A stretch of 64,000 nt of DNA from Bog-756 sp963833585 (GTDB lineage: Bacteria > Actinomycetota > Acidimicrobiia > Acidimicrobiales > RAAP-2): assembly GCA_963833585.1 (NCBI GenBank), contig CAWHYF010000003.1:496001-560000 (forward strand), read 5' to 3'. The notes under the pieces are model-generated. The model was not told where the DNA came from. It worked only from the letters and a program-made list of their open reading frames with translations, and searched no databases. The translations under genes were made by a program, and so were the position numbers. This document shows positions 27,645 to 35,835 of this stretch, piece by piece; position 1 is the stretch's first letter; the number at the start of each line of letters is the position of its first letter.

Positions 27645-28456
27645 CCGCTCGGGGACGCCGCAGGCGGTTGGGTTCTCGAGTCACGGTCGGGATACTGCTG
27701 GTTGCCGTTTCTGCGGTCGGGGCGGCCTGTGGGAGCTCCGCGAGCTCCTCGACGACCACTACTTCCGCCCGGCTGTCCGGGTCGATCACGGTGTCGGCCG
27801 CTTCGTCGCTCACCGGTGCGTTCGGCCAGCTTGCGTCCGTGTTCCATGCCCTCCATCCAGGGACGACGACCACCTTCAACTTCGGATCGTCGGGCGCGCT
27901 GGCCACCCAGATCCAGCAGGGGGCCCCCGCCGACGTCTTCGCCTCGGCCTCCCCGGACGACATGGCCAGCGTGCAGCGGGCCGGGGCCATCAGCGGCAAG
28001 CCGGTGATCTTCACCCGAAACCAGCTGGAGATCGTGGTGAAACCGGGCAACCCGCTCGGGATCCACTCTCTCGCCGACCTGACCAATGCACCGGTGGTGG
28101 CGCTCTGCGTGAACACGGCTCCCTGCGGGGCCACGGCCCAGCAGGCCTTGACCAAGGCCGGCGTGACGCTGCCCTCCACCAAGGTCACGTTGGGGCAGGA
28201 CGTCGATGCCACGCTGGCCCAGGTGACCACAGGTGACGCCGAAGCCGGCATCGTCTACGTGACCAACGCCAAGACGGTGGGGAGCCAGGGTCAGGGCGTC
28301 CCCATCCCTGCAGCACAGAACGTCACCACCAGCTACCCGATCGCCGTGGTCAAGACCACGACGAACCCCACGTTGGCCAGGGCGTGGATCGCCTACGTGC
28401 TCGGGCCGACCGGCCAATCGGTGCTCCGCCGAGCCAGCTTCCTGCCCGCTCACTGA
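27641..28456 (+). CDS. modA: molybdate ABC transporter substrate-binding protein ModA
   Basis: This 271-aa lipoprotein has a basic start (MTARGRRRRL), a hydrophobic helix and lipobox AAC (VGAACGSS) near residue 30. The mature part has the ModA-like VSAASSLTGAFGQLASVF, NFGSSGALATQIQQGAPADVF and the late ASPDDM/TSYPIAVVK segments. It captures molybdate or tungstate outside the membrane. It overlaps the regulator gene by ATGA. Confidence 0.9.
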   Translation: MTARGRRRRLGSRVTVGILLVAVSAVGAACGSSASSSTTTTSARLSGSITVSAASSLTGAFGQLASVFHALHPGTTTTFNFGSSGALATQIQQGAPADVFASASPDDMASVQRAGAISGKPVIFTRNQLEIVVKPGNPLGIHSLADLTNAPVVALCVNTAPCGATAQQALTKAGVTLPSTKVTLGQDVDATLAQVTTGDAEAGIVYVTNAKTVGSQGQGVPIPAAQNVTTSYPIAVVKTTTNPTLARAWIAYVLGPTGQSVLRRASFLPAH

Positions 28457-28462
28457 GTCCGC

Positions 28463-29272
28463 GTGACGACGAGCGCGCTCCCACGCCGGCGACGGCCGTC
28501 GATTGCGGTGGTCGCGGTGGCGAGCGTGACGGTGGGCTTCCTCGCACTCCCCCTGGTGGGTCTCCTGGCCAAGGCGCCGTGGTCGACCCTCTGGTCGGAC
28601 CTCACCACGCCGGTCGCCGTCGATGCGCTCCGGCTGTCACTGGTCTGCTCGCTCTGGGCCACCGGGCTGTCCGTGGTCTTCGGGCTCCCTCTGGCCTGGA
28701 TACTGGCACGCACCGAGTTCCCGGGGCGGAACCTGGTTCACGCCCTCATCATTCTCCCGATGGTCCTCCCACCGGTGGTGGGCGGGGCGGCGCTCCTGCT
28801 CGCCTTCGGTCGCGGCGGATTCCTCGGCCGGCCGCTGTTCGACTGGCTCGGCATCCAATTCACGTTCAGCACGGCGGGGGTGGTGCTGGCGGAGACCTTC
28901 GTGGCCATGCCGTTCCTCATCATCACCGTCGAAGCGGCCCTCCGCTCCATGGATGGGCGCTATGAGGAGGCGGCATCATCGCTCGGGGCCGGGCGGTGGA
29001 CGGTCTTCCGCAGGGTCACCCTTCCCTTGATCTCGCCGTCACTGATCGCCGGCGCCGCCCTGACCTGGGCCCGTGCCCTGGGCGAGTTCGGTGCCACCAT
29101 CACCTTCGCCGGCGACATCCAGGGTCGGACCCAGACCCTGCCGCTGGCCGTCTACCTGGCCCTCGAGGGCAACGAGCAGGTGGCCGTGGCCTTGTCCCTG
29201 GCCCTCTTGGCCGTCTCGGTGGTGATACTGGTGTCCTTGCGCGGCCGTTGGTTGGGGGCGATCGCCCCGTGA
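28463..29272 (+). CDS. modB: molybdate ABC transporter permease ModB
   Basis: This 269-aa protein has about six membrane helices and the permease coupling EAA loop with SSLGAGRWTVFRRVTLPLISP. LPMVLPPVVGGAALLL is typical of the ModB/CysTW family. GTG start seven bases after the modA stop. It forms the membrane channel with ModC. Confidence 0.9.
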   Translation: MTTSALPRRRRPSIAVVAVASVTVGFLALPLVGLLAKAPWSTLWSDLTTPVAVDALRLSLVCSLWATGLSVVFGLPLAWILARTEFPGRNLVHALIILPMVLPPVVGGAALLLAFGRGGFLGRPLFDWLGIQFTFSTAGVVLAETFVAMPFLIITVEAALRSMDGRYEEAASSLGAGRWTVFRRVTLPLISPSLIAGAALTWARALGEFGATITFAGDIQGRTQTLPLAVYLALEGNEQVAVALSLALLAVSVVILVSLRGRWLGAIAP

Positions 29273-30342
29273 GCCTCGATGCTGATGTGCGGGTCACGAT
29301 CGGTGACTTCTCCGAGGAGGTCGCGCTCCGGGTGACCGACGGCGAGGTGGTGGCGGTGCTCGGCCCGAACGGCAGCGGAAAATCCACGTTGCTCCGCGCC
29401 TTGGCCGGCATCCAACCGCTGACCTCAGGACGGATCGAACTCGATGGCACGGTCCTCGACGAACCCCTGGCCGGCATCCTGCTCCCACCAGAGCTCCGCC
29501 GGTGCGGGGTCGTCTTCCAGGACTACCTGCTCTTCCCCCACCTGAGTGCAGAAGCCAACGTCGCCTTCGGCATGAGGTGTCGGGGAGCCACCAAAGCCGA
29601 CGCGGCTCGTCGGGCCCTCGAGTGGCTGGAACGGATGGGAGTGGCCCATCAGGCCTCGGTCAAGCCCGGCCGCCTGTCGGGTGGCCAGGCCCAGCGGGTG
29701 GCCCTGGCCCGGGCCCTCGCCGTCGACCCCCGTCTGCTCCTCCTCGACGAGCCGATGGCCGCCCTGGACGTCGGTCAGCGCGGGTCGGTACGCCACGAGT
29801 TGCGCATGCATCTGAAGGAGTTCGGGGGTGCATGCGTGATAGTCACCCACGATCCGCTGGATGCCGCCGCCCTCGCCGACCGACTGGTCATCCTCGAGGA
29901 CGGAAGCGTCGTCCAGGAAGGGGCCCTCGAGAGGATCGCCACCCGTCCCCGCACCAACTACGTGGCCGAGCTGGCCGGGCTCAACCTGTTGCGGGGCAGG
30001 GCCCGGGGAAACGAGCTCGAGCTCGGAGGGGGAGTGACCCTGCACACGGCCAGTCCGGCCTCCGGCGATGTGCTGGCGGTCATCGCCCCCCGGGACATCG
30101 CCCTCTACCTGGACCCACCAGCCGGGAGCCCACGCAATTCCTGGTCCACTCGGGTGGCCGAGGTGCATCTCATGGGCGACCGGGCCCGCCTCCTTCTGGA
30201 CTCGCCGATCCCAATGGCGGCCGAGATCACCACCGTGTCCCTGTCCACCCTGGGCCTGACCGAGGGTGCTCCGGTGTGGGCTTCGGTCAAGGCCACGCAG
30301 ATCGACGTCTACCCGGACGACGACCGATCGAGCCGGCCGTGA
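29269..30342 (+). CDS. modC: molybdate ABC transporter ATPase ModC
   Basis: This 357-aa ATPase has Walker A GPNGSGKST near residue 32, signature LSGGQAQRVALARA near 135, Walker B LLLLDEPMAALD and the H-loop VIVTHDPLDA. About 120 residues after the ATPase form a TOBE/Mop-like regulatory tail (VAELAGLNLLRGRA, ASVKATQIDVYP). It overlaps the modB stop by GTGA and ends 25 bp from the convergent reductase gene. Confidence 0.9.
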   Translation: MSLDADVRVTIGDFSEEVALRVTDGEVVAVLGPNGSGKSTLLRALAGIQPLTSGRIELDGTVLDEPLAGILLPPELRRCGVVFQDYLLFPHLSAEANVAFGMRCRGATKADAARRALEWLERMGVAHQASVKPGRLSGGQAQRVALARALAVDPRLLLLDEPMAALDVGQRGSVRHELRMHLKEFGGACVIVTHDPLDAAALADRLVILEDGSVVQEGALERIATRPRTNYVAELAGLNLLRGRARGNELELGGGVTLHTASPASGDVLAVIAPRDIALYLDPPAGSPRNSWSTRVAEVHLMGDRARLLLDSPIPMAAEITTVSLSTLGLTEGAPVWASVKATQIDVYPDDDRSSRP

Positions 30343-30366
30343 CATGGCGACGGTGCGGCCTCGGGT

Positions 30367-31098
30367 TCAACCGGTCGGTCCGAATCTCTCGACCCGAATG
30401 CGATCGGTCGGAACCCCACGGTCGATCAGGGCGGCGGTGGCGGCATCGGAGAACCCAGCCGAGCCGCACACGTAGACCGCGGCGGCGGTGATGGCCGAAC
30501 CGGGCAGGTCCTCGGCGGTGATCCGACCAGCCGGGCGCGGCCAACCCTCGGGTGTGCCGCGGGTGTAGATGACCGTGGTGTTCGGGCCGGGCACCTCGGC
30601 GGCGTAATAGAGGTCCTCAGGGAACCGAACGGAAGCCACCAGATGGACGAGATCGTCATGACTGGTACGTCGGGCCAACCGCAGCATGGACATCAGTGGG
30701 ACGACACCCGACCCGCCCCCGATCAGTACGGCCGAAGTGTCGCCTGGCCACACGAACCACCGTCCGATCGGTCCGCGTACTTCCAGCCGGTCACCGACGA
30801 CCACCTCGTCATGGAGGAACGGTGACACTTCGCCGCCATCGAGGCGCTCCACGGTCAACTCGATCTCGGATGAGGCGTCGGGAGCGCTGGCCACCGAGTA
30901 GGAGCGCGACGCCGTGTATCCGTCGGGAGCGGTGAGGCGTAGCACGAAGTGCTGGCCGGCCAGGTAACCGGTGGGCACGGACAGGCGGAGCCGAAACGTC
31001 TTGGCCGAGGACGTCTCCGTCCGGATCTCGACGATGGTCGCCTGCTGCCAGGCTCCGACGGGTGGCACGGGGGGGACGGGCGACGAAGAGTCAATCAC
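30367..31098 (-). CDS. FAD/NAD(P) ferredoxin-reductase-type oxidoreductase
   Basis: The GTG at 31096-31098 gives 243 aa and overlaps the stop of the MoCo enzyme gene by 8 bp. The FAD-binding RSYSVASAPD is at about 90, and AVLIGGGSGVVPLMSMLRL binds NAD(P). The C-terminus AAVYVCGSAGFSD is typical of ferredoxin-NADP reductase-like enzymes without a separate iron-sulfur domain. It probably passes electrons from NAD(P)H to the neighbouring molybdoenzyme, a natural pairing of the two overlapping genes. Confidence 0.85.
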   Translation of the reverse strand: MIDSSSPVPPVPPVGAWQQATIVEIRTETSSAKTFRLRLSVPTGYLAGQHFVLRLTAPDGYTASRSYSVASAPDASSEIELTVERLDGGEVSPFLHDEVVVGDRLEVRGPIGRWFVWPGDTSAVLIGGGSGVVPLMSMLRLARRTSHDDLVHLVASVRFPEDLYYAAEVPGPNTTVIYTRGTPEGWPRPAGRITAEDLPGSAITAAAVYVCGSAGFSDAATAALIDRGVPTDRIRVERFGPTG

Positions 31099-31693
31099 CT
31101 TGGTAGCGCTCCTCGGTCCAGGGATCTCCGTGGTCGTGATAGCCGTTCTGTTCCCAGAACCCCGGCTGATCGTGATCGAGCAGCTGAATCCCGGACACCC
31201 ACTTGGCGCTCTTCCAGAAGTAGAGGTGGGGAACGAGCAGGCGGGCCGGACCCCCATGGTCGACCGCCAGGGGCTCTCCCTCGTACTCCCATGCGATCCA
31301 CGCCTGCCCGCCGGTCACGTCCGCCAGGGGCAGATTGGTCGTGTAGCCGGTGAAGGAGGTGGCCAGGATGTGGGTGGCTGACGGCAGCGGGCGGGCCACG
31401 GCCAAGAGAGTGTCCAACGACACCCCCCGAAAGGTGACTCCGAGCTTGGACCACGTCGTCACGCAGTGAATGTCCCCGTCGTAACTGGATTCCGGGAGGG
31501 CCCGTATCTCATCCCAGGTCCAGCTGGTCGGCTGATCGACCAATCCCTCGACTACGAAGGTCCACGATCCCGTGGAGATCGTCGGGGTGGCCTCGGCAGT
31601 CAGCACCGGCCACTCGGCTCCGGCGTCGTACTGGCCGGGCGGCAGCCGAGGGTCTCGGGCACCACGGCTGCGGAATCCTCTCGTCACATGCAT
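31091..31693 (-). CDS. sulfite-oxidase-fold molybdopterin oxidoreductase (soluble)
   Basis: This 200-aa molybdoenzyme holds only the catalytic domain: GDIHCVTTWSKL with the Mo-ligand Cys at residue 77, then HGGPARLLVPHLYFWKSAKW, which contacts the pterin. There is no signal or membrane helix, so it should be cytoplasmic. It is coupled to a flavin reductase downstream. The substrate is unknown; the YedY/MsrP group reduces sulfoxides, other members oxidise sulfite. Confidence 0.88.
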   Translation of the reverse strand: MHVTRGFRSRGARDPRLPPGQYDAGAEWPVLTAEATPTISTGSWTFVVEGLVDQPTSWTWDEIRALPESSYDGDIHCVTTWSKLGVTFRGVSLDTLLAVARPLPSATHILATSFTGYTTNLPLADVTGGQAWIAWEYEGEPLAVDHGGPARLLVPHLYFWKSAKWVSGIQLLDHDQPGFWEQNGYHDHGDPWTEERYQGD

Positions 31694-31719
31694 CGGTGTC
31701 TCCTCCTCCGCTGCCGGAA

Positions 31720-31747
31720 TTGACCCTCATGTTCCCACTTCTACGAA
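31720..31747 (+). promoter_or_regulatory. candidate sigma-70 promoter of the MOSC gene
   Basis: TTGACC at 31720-31725 and TACGAA at 31742-31747 are separated by 16 bases, close to consensus. Transcription would start near 31754, leaving a leader of about 70 bases with the strong GGGAGG at 31814-31819. It lies in the 131-bp gap between divergent genes. Confidence 0.4.
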
Positions 31748-31824
31748 TCGGATTCACCGGATCGGTAGGATCAGCGAGCACAGTGGTCCGCCGCCGAGGT
31801 CACCCCGTGTGCCGGGAGGTCTCC

Positions 31825-32496
31825 ATGACGATCGATGAACGAGCGGAGTTGACACTCGGCACCGTCGTGTCGGTCAATGTCGGTGAGCCGAGAGACGTCG
31901 CATGGGCGGGTCGGAGGGTGCCCACAGCCATCTGGAAACGGCCTGTTGAGGACCGTGTGCCGGTCCGCCATCACAACCTGGGAGGCGACGCCCAAGCCGA
32001 CCTGAGGGTCCATGGTGGCCCGGACAAGGCGGTCTACGCCTATGCCGCCGAGGACTACCGCTGGTGGGAGGGAACGCTCGGTAGCCGGCTCGACCCAGGG
32101 ACGTTCGGTGAGAACCTGACCACCGAAGGGGTCGATCTGGCCGAGGCCGTCATCGGCGAGGTTTGGGCAGTGGGCAGTGCCAGGCTGCAGGTCGCCCAGA
32201 CCCGGCAGCCCTGCTTCAAGCTGGGGATTCGAATGGGGGACGCCGGGTTCGTCCAGGAGTTCGACCGGGCTCGCCGCTTCGGGGTCTACCTTCGCATCGA
32301 CCAGATCGGTGACGTCGGAACGCGGGACGAGATCGTCCTGGTCTCCCGGCCGGCACATGGCCTGACGGCGGCGACCTTCGCCGACATACTGGACTCTCAT
32401 GACCCTGCTGAGATCCAGAGGTTCATCGAGGTCGACGAGGTACCTGACGGCATGAAGACCTGGGCGCGCCGACAACTCCATCGCACAGGCCGGTAG
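31825..32496 (+). CDS. MOSC-domain protein (YiiM-like)
   Basis: The ATG at 31825 has a strong Shine-Dalgarno sequence, GGGAGG, six bases upstream; I therefore reject the in-frame start at 31696. The 223-aa protein has the MOSC core: HGGPDKAVYAYAAEDYRWW, FGENLTTEGVDL and TRQPCFKLGIRMG with the conserved Cys of the domain. MOSC proteins handle molybdopterin-bound sulfur or act in N-hydroxylated-base reduction. Its place amid molybdenum genes fits. Confidence 0.88.
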   Translation: MTIDERAELTLGTVVSVNVGEPRDVAWAGRRVPTAIWKRPVEDRVPVRHHNLGGDAQADLRVHGGPDKAVYAYAAEDYRWWEGTLGSRLDPGTFGENLTTEGVDLAEAVIGEVWAVGSARLQVAQTRQPCFKLGIRMGDAGFVQEFDRARRFGVYLRIDQIGDVGTRDEIVLVSRPAHGLTAATFADILDSHDPAEIQRFIEVDEVPDGMKTWARRQLHRTGR

Positions 32497-32661
32497 CCGG
32501 CGAGGCAGGAGAACTCACCCGGGCCACAGGCCTTTGCTGTTCAGCGCTTCGGCTCTGGTGGACTCTCGAACGCCAACGACATTGGCACTACCGTTCATCT
32601 CCAAGGCCGACGTTCCAGCACCACCGCGCCGGTTGCGAGCTCAATCCGATCGGAGTGGACC

Positions 32662-32874
32662 ATGTGGATACGAGGCATCATCGGGATCGTGCTGTGTCTC
32701 ACTGGACTGGTGTGGATCGGTCAGGGCACCAACGCCATCTCAAACTCCAAGCTCATGAGCGGCCACGGTCAGTACACCTTGCTCGGGATCCTCCTGCTCG
32801 TGATCGGTGTCGCCCTGCTGGGATGGGCGATACGGATCTGGAGGCGTCCTGTCGAAGAGGAGCTCGACGGCTAG
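32662..32874 (+). CDS. small two-helix membrane protein
   Basis: The 70-aa protein has two hydrophobic helices (GIIGIVLCLTGLVWIG and LLGILLLVIGVALLGWAI) and a basic/acidic tail. No family recognised. Its stop overlaps the end of the convergent cytochrome b gene by 4 bp. The Shine-Dalgarno sequence GGAG is about 10 bases upstream. Confidence 0.65.
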   Translation: MWIRGIIGIVLCLTGLVWIGQGTNAISNSKLMSGHGQYTLLGILLLVIGVALLGWAIRIWRRPVEEELDG

Positions 32875-33572
32875 TCCGGAGGTGATCGGTCTGACCGCTG
32901 GTCCGACGTCGGGAGGACATCAGTTGCCGAACGCTCCTCATCGAGCCACCCAGAGGCGTGGCGTTTGGCCCAGGGCTCGGTGACCCAGCCAGTGAACATC
33001 GAGCGAAGCGCCCCTGGGTGGGTGAGCGCGAAGGCAATATGCCCGGTGACAACGAGGCAGATACCAAGCGCCAGGACGTCATGAACGAAGGTGGCTCCAG
33101 TGCGCCAATCCAAGGGGAAGAATCGATACCACTTCAAGAGGGAGCCGGTGGCGAGCATCACAACGACGGCGCCGCCAATGAACAGTGCGTTCACCTTCTG
33201 CCCGGGGTTGAACTTGTCCGGAACATCGATGCGCTCCCGGCCCAGGGAGCGTAGCCAGCGGAGCTCACCGGCCGTCCACAGGTTCACCCTTCGAATGTCG
33301 CGTCGCAATTGGGAGCCCCAGGGACCCACCATCGAGACGATGAGCGGGACGGGTAGTGCCACCCCCGCCCAGGTGTGGATCTCGGCCAGCAAGGCCCTCC
33401 GGCCCACCAAACTCTCGACTTGGACGAAGTAGAGGGGCAGCGCCGTCCCCATCAGGATAAAAAACAGAGTCGCGGTGGCCCAATGGGCGACCCGCTCGAC
33501 GTAGTCGAAGCGGAGCAGCCCAGGCGGCGCCCCATCCGGACGCCCGCGGACGATGCCTGACGGACTAGTCAA
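32871..33572 (-). CDS. cytochrome b (formate dehydrogenase gamma/b561-like)
   Basis: This 233-aa protein has four membrane helices with histidines for haem: YVERVAHWATATLFFILMG, IHTWAGVALPVPLIVSM, VNALFIGGAVVVMLATG and FVHDVLALGICLVVTGHI. It resembles the cytochrome b anchors of formate dehydrogenase and molybdoenzymes. Its start overlaps the end of the sulfite-oxidase-fold gene by 8 bp, so it is the likely electron partner for that enzyme. Confidence 0.87.
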   Translation of the reverse strand: MTSPSGIVRGRPDGAPPGLLRFDYVERVAHWATATLFFILMGTALPLYFVQVESLVGRRALLAEIHTWAGVALPVPLIVSMVGPWGSQLRRDIRRVNLWTAGELRWLRSLGRERIDVPDKFNPGQKVNALFIGGAVVVMLATGSLLKWYRFFPLDWRTGATFVHDVLALGICLVVTGHIAFALTHPGALRSMFTGWVTEPWAKRHASGWLDEERSATDVLPTSDQRSDRSPPD

Positions 33573-34275
33573 CGGGTTGGTCGCTGCGGCCGTTCGAGCT
33601 CCCGATCCAGGCGTCGGTGGAGTATCCGTTCTGCTCCCAATAGCCGGGTGCAGCTTCCTCCACCACCCGTATGGCGGAGAGCCATTTCAAGGACTTGTAG
33701 CCGTACATCGGAGCGACGTAGAGCCGGACCGGGCCGCCATGCTCGCTGGTGATCGGCGCTCCGAGCATTCGGTAAGCGACGATGACGTCCGGTCGCTGAG
33801 CCTGGTCGAGCGTCAGGCTCTCGGTGTCCGTGCCGTCGTAGGAGTCGAATTCGAGGGCCTTGGCCCCGGTTTTGAGCCCAGCCCGGCTCAGTACTTCTGA
33901 AAGTCTGACGCCTTCCCAATGGACGTCAGGAACTCGCCACCCCGTCACACACTGGAAATCCTTGACCAAGCTAGTCCGGGGCATGACACGCAGATCGTCA
34001 AGGGTCAGCGTGATGGGCTGATCGACCAGGCCGGTCACCGACAGCCGGTAGTGCGAGTCCGGGATGTCGGGGAAGGTGTTGCTGACGGTGTAGATCCGGA
34101 ATCGGTTGCCTCCCGGTAACAGTCCTCCAAGCCCGGATCCAAGCGCGCTTCCCACGGCGCTCTGGACCTTGGAACCGAAGACGATTCCGAGCGTGCCGGC
34201 CCCGACCATCCCGAGGAAGACCTTGCGGCCGACCCGTTTGGGGCCGCCACTCGAAGCATCCGGAGTTGTGGGCAC
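33565..34275 (-). CDS. membrane-exported sulfite-oxidase-fold molybdopterin oxidoreductase
   Basis: This 236-aa molybdoenzyme has an N-terminal RVGRKVFLGMVGAGTLGIV helix that resembles a twin-arginine anchor with a split Arg pair. The catalytic domain has DFQCVTGWRVPDVHWEG with Mo-ligand Cys at residue 109 and SEHGGPVRLYVAPMYGYKS. GTG start. The overlap with the cytochrome b gene indicates a two-subunit reductase at the outer face of the membrane. It differs from the flavin-linked one at 31091. Confidence 0.87.
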   Translation of the reverse strand: MPTTPDASSGGPKRVGRKVFLGMVGAGTLGIVFGSKVQSAVGSALGSGLGGLLPGGNRFRIYTVSNTFPDIPDSHYRLSVTGLVDQPITLTLDDLRVMPRTSLVKDFQCVTGWRVPDVHWEGVRLSEVLSRAGLKTGAKALEFDSYDGTDTESLTLDQAQRPDVIVAYRMLGAPITSEHGGPVRLYVAPMYGYKSLKWLSAIRVVEEAAPGYWEQNGYSTDAWIGSSNGRSDQPVD

Positions 34276-34437
34276 GGGTCGATACTATGAGGATTCGTGG
34301 TGCGACGGGCAGCACCGACCACCACTCACACCGGCAACCATGATGGGTGGTTCCCGCCCCCGCGCCGACGCTGGCCGTTCGGACCGCTCGATCGGTGAGC
34401 GCCAGCGGAACCTTCTGTAACGCGACAGAGTGGTGGC

Positions 34438-34450
34438 GGCACTGTTGCAT
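34438..34450 (+). repeat. left terminal inverted-repeat remnant of the IS6-family element
   Basis: GGCACTGTTGCAT at 34438-34450 matches the IS6/IS26-type end (GGCACTGTTGCA). I could not find the matching right end downstream of the transposase. Confidence 0.6.
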
Positions 34451-34515
34451 TGAGCGCGACCCCGCCTCGTCGCTTTGGGCTCGTGCCTAATCCGTTGATG
34501 CACGAGGTTGTCGGC

Positions 34516-35425
34516 ATGAAGGATCTCCGTCCCATCCGACCCATCCATCCCCCCAGGTCAGCATTTGCCGGATTCAGGTTCCCACCCGAGGTCATCCTGA
34601 TCGCCGTGCGCTGGTACCTGCGCTACGGACTTTCCTACCGGGATCTGGAGGAGCTGCTCGCGGAGTGGCATCGAGGTCGACCATGTGACCCTGTTCCGAT
34701 GGTTCCAGCAGTTCACGCCTTTGCTGGTGGAGGCGGCCCGGCCCTGCCGCCATAGCGTCGGTGGTCACTGGTTCGTCGACGAGACGTACGTGAAGGTCTC
34801 CGGGTCCTGGCGGTACATCTATCGAGCCGTCGATCAATACGGGCAGGTCATCGACGTGTTCTTATCGAGAAGGCGCGACCTCAACGCGGCGAGAGCGTTC
34901 TTCGCCACCGCGATCCGCTCTCACGGTGATCCTGTCGAGGTCACCACCAACCAGGCCCATGCCTTGGTCCGGGTCATTGCAGAGCTCCTGCCAGCCGCAC
35001 GTCACGACACCACTCAGTACGCCAACAACCGAGTCGAAGCTGACCACGGACATTTGAAGGCCAGGCTTCGCCCGGTGCGAGGTCTCAAACGGGACCGGAC
35101 CGCCAGCGTCGTCTTCCGGGGCCACGCATTGATCCAGAAGCTGCGGCGAGGGCATTACGAACTCGGGCTCCCCGCCCACGAGGCCCTCGCCATTGCCGGC
35201 CGACGGCGCCTGTCCGGCACCGCGGCCCAGAGCATCCTGGTCGCCTTGCTCTTGATGGCGGCCAACGTACGGAAGATCCAAGCCTTCATCACCTCGAGGT
35301 CGTCGGCCAATCCGGATACCCCGGCCCGACGGGCCCGCCGGCGCCGCACTCGATCCGTGAAGATCTGGAGGCCCGAGGCGCCGGCGAACTCCACCACCGG
35401 TCCCGATCCGCCAGTGGTGTCCTGA
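34516..35425 (+). pseudogene. IS6-family transposase, frameshifted and catalytically damaged
   Basis: The N-terminal part (FAGFRFPPEVILIAVRWYLR, LSYRDLEELLAE) is in one frame and VDHVTLFRWFQQFTPLL onward in another; the shift lies at about 34665. The DDE domain has WFVDETYVKV with the first Asp and NNRVEADHGHLKARLRP with the Glu, but the middle motif reads VTTNQAHA where IS6 transposases have VTTD, so the second catalytic Asp is Asn. The stop at 35423-35425 lies inside the adjoining dispersed repeat, showing that the right end is lost. Confidence 0.85.
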
Positions 35426-35659
35426 GCGGCCCAGCGGGGAACTCATTCTGAGGCCATTCGGGGTCTCTCCGCGTCCCGACCACCGGTCGATGGTGACTGA
35501 CGAGCCATCCGACTGGCTCAAATTCCCTGGAATCCCACCTGTGGGCTGATCGACGCGAGCGAGGGGTCGCCACTCAAATCAAAATGGCCGTGTCTCCCCG
35601 AATTCCCAGAGTTTTGTCGTCGTGGCCCCGACACTTTTGTCGAGAGCCCTTAGTAGTAG

Positions 35660-35660
<1 letters not shown>
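35415..35660 (+). repeat. right copy of the ~240-bp dispersed direct repeat
   Basis: This is the partner of 10712-10950 in the same orientation, about 24.7 kb away. Its left edge (TGGTGTCCTGAGC) cuts into the end of the transposase gene and its right edge (TAGTAGTAGTGG) stops at the 3' end of the initiator tRNA. No protein is encoded. Confidence 0.85.
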
Positions 35661-35733
<73 letters not shown>

Positions 35734-35835
35734 TCGCGGTGCCACAACTTACCAGCTTGAGCGGTGCCGTCCAACGGCGGCCCCCCGGGTGCTGGCAGGC
35801 AACGGAGGGAGGGTCCCCGCCGGGGCCCCGTCGAG

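Noticed and set aside
34438..35425. Programmed frameshift in the IS6 transposase
   Set aside because: IS6 transposases are normally one frame and no slippery run is seen; the Asp-to-Asn change also argues for decay.
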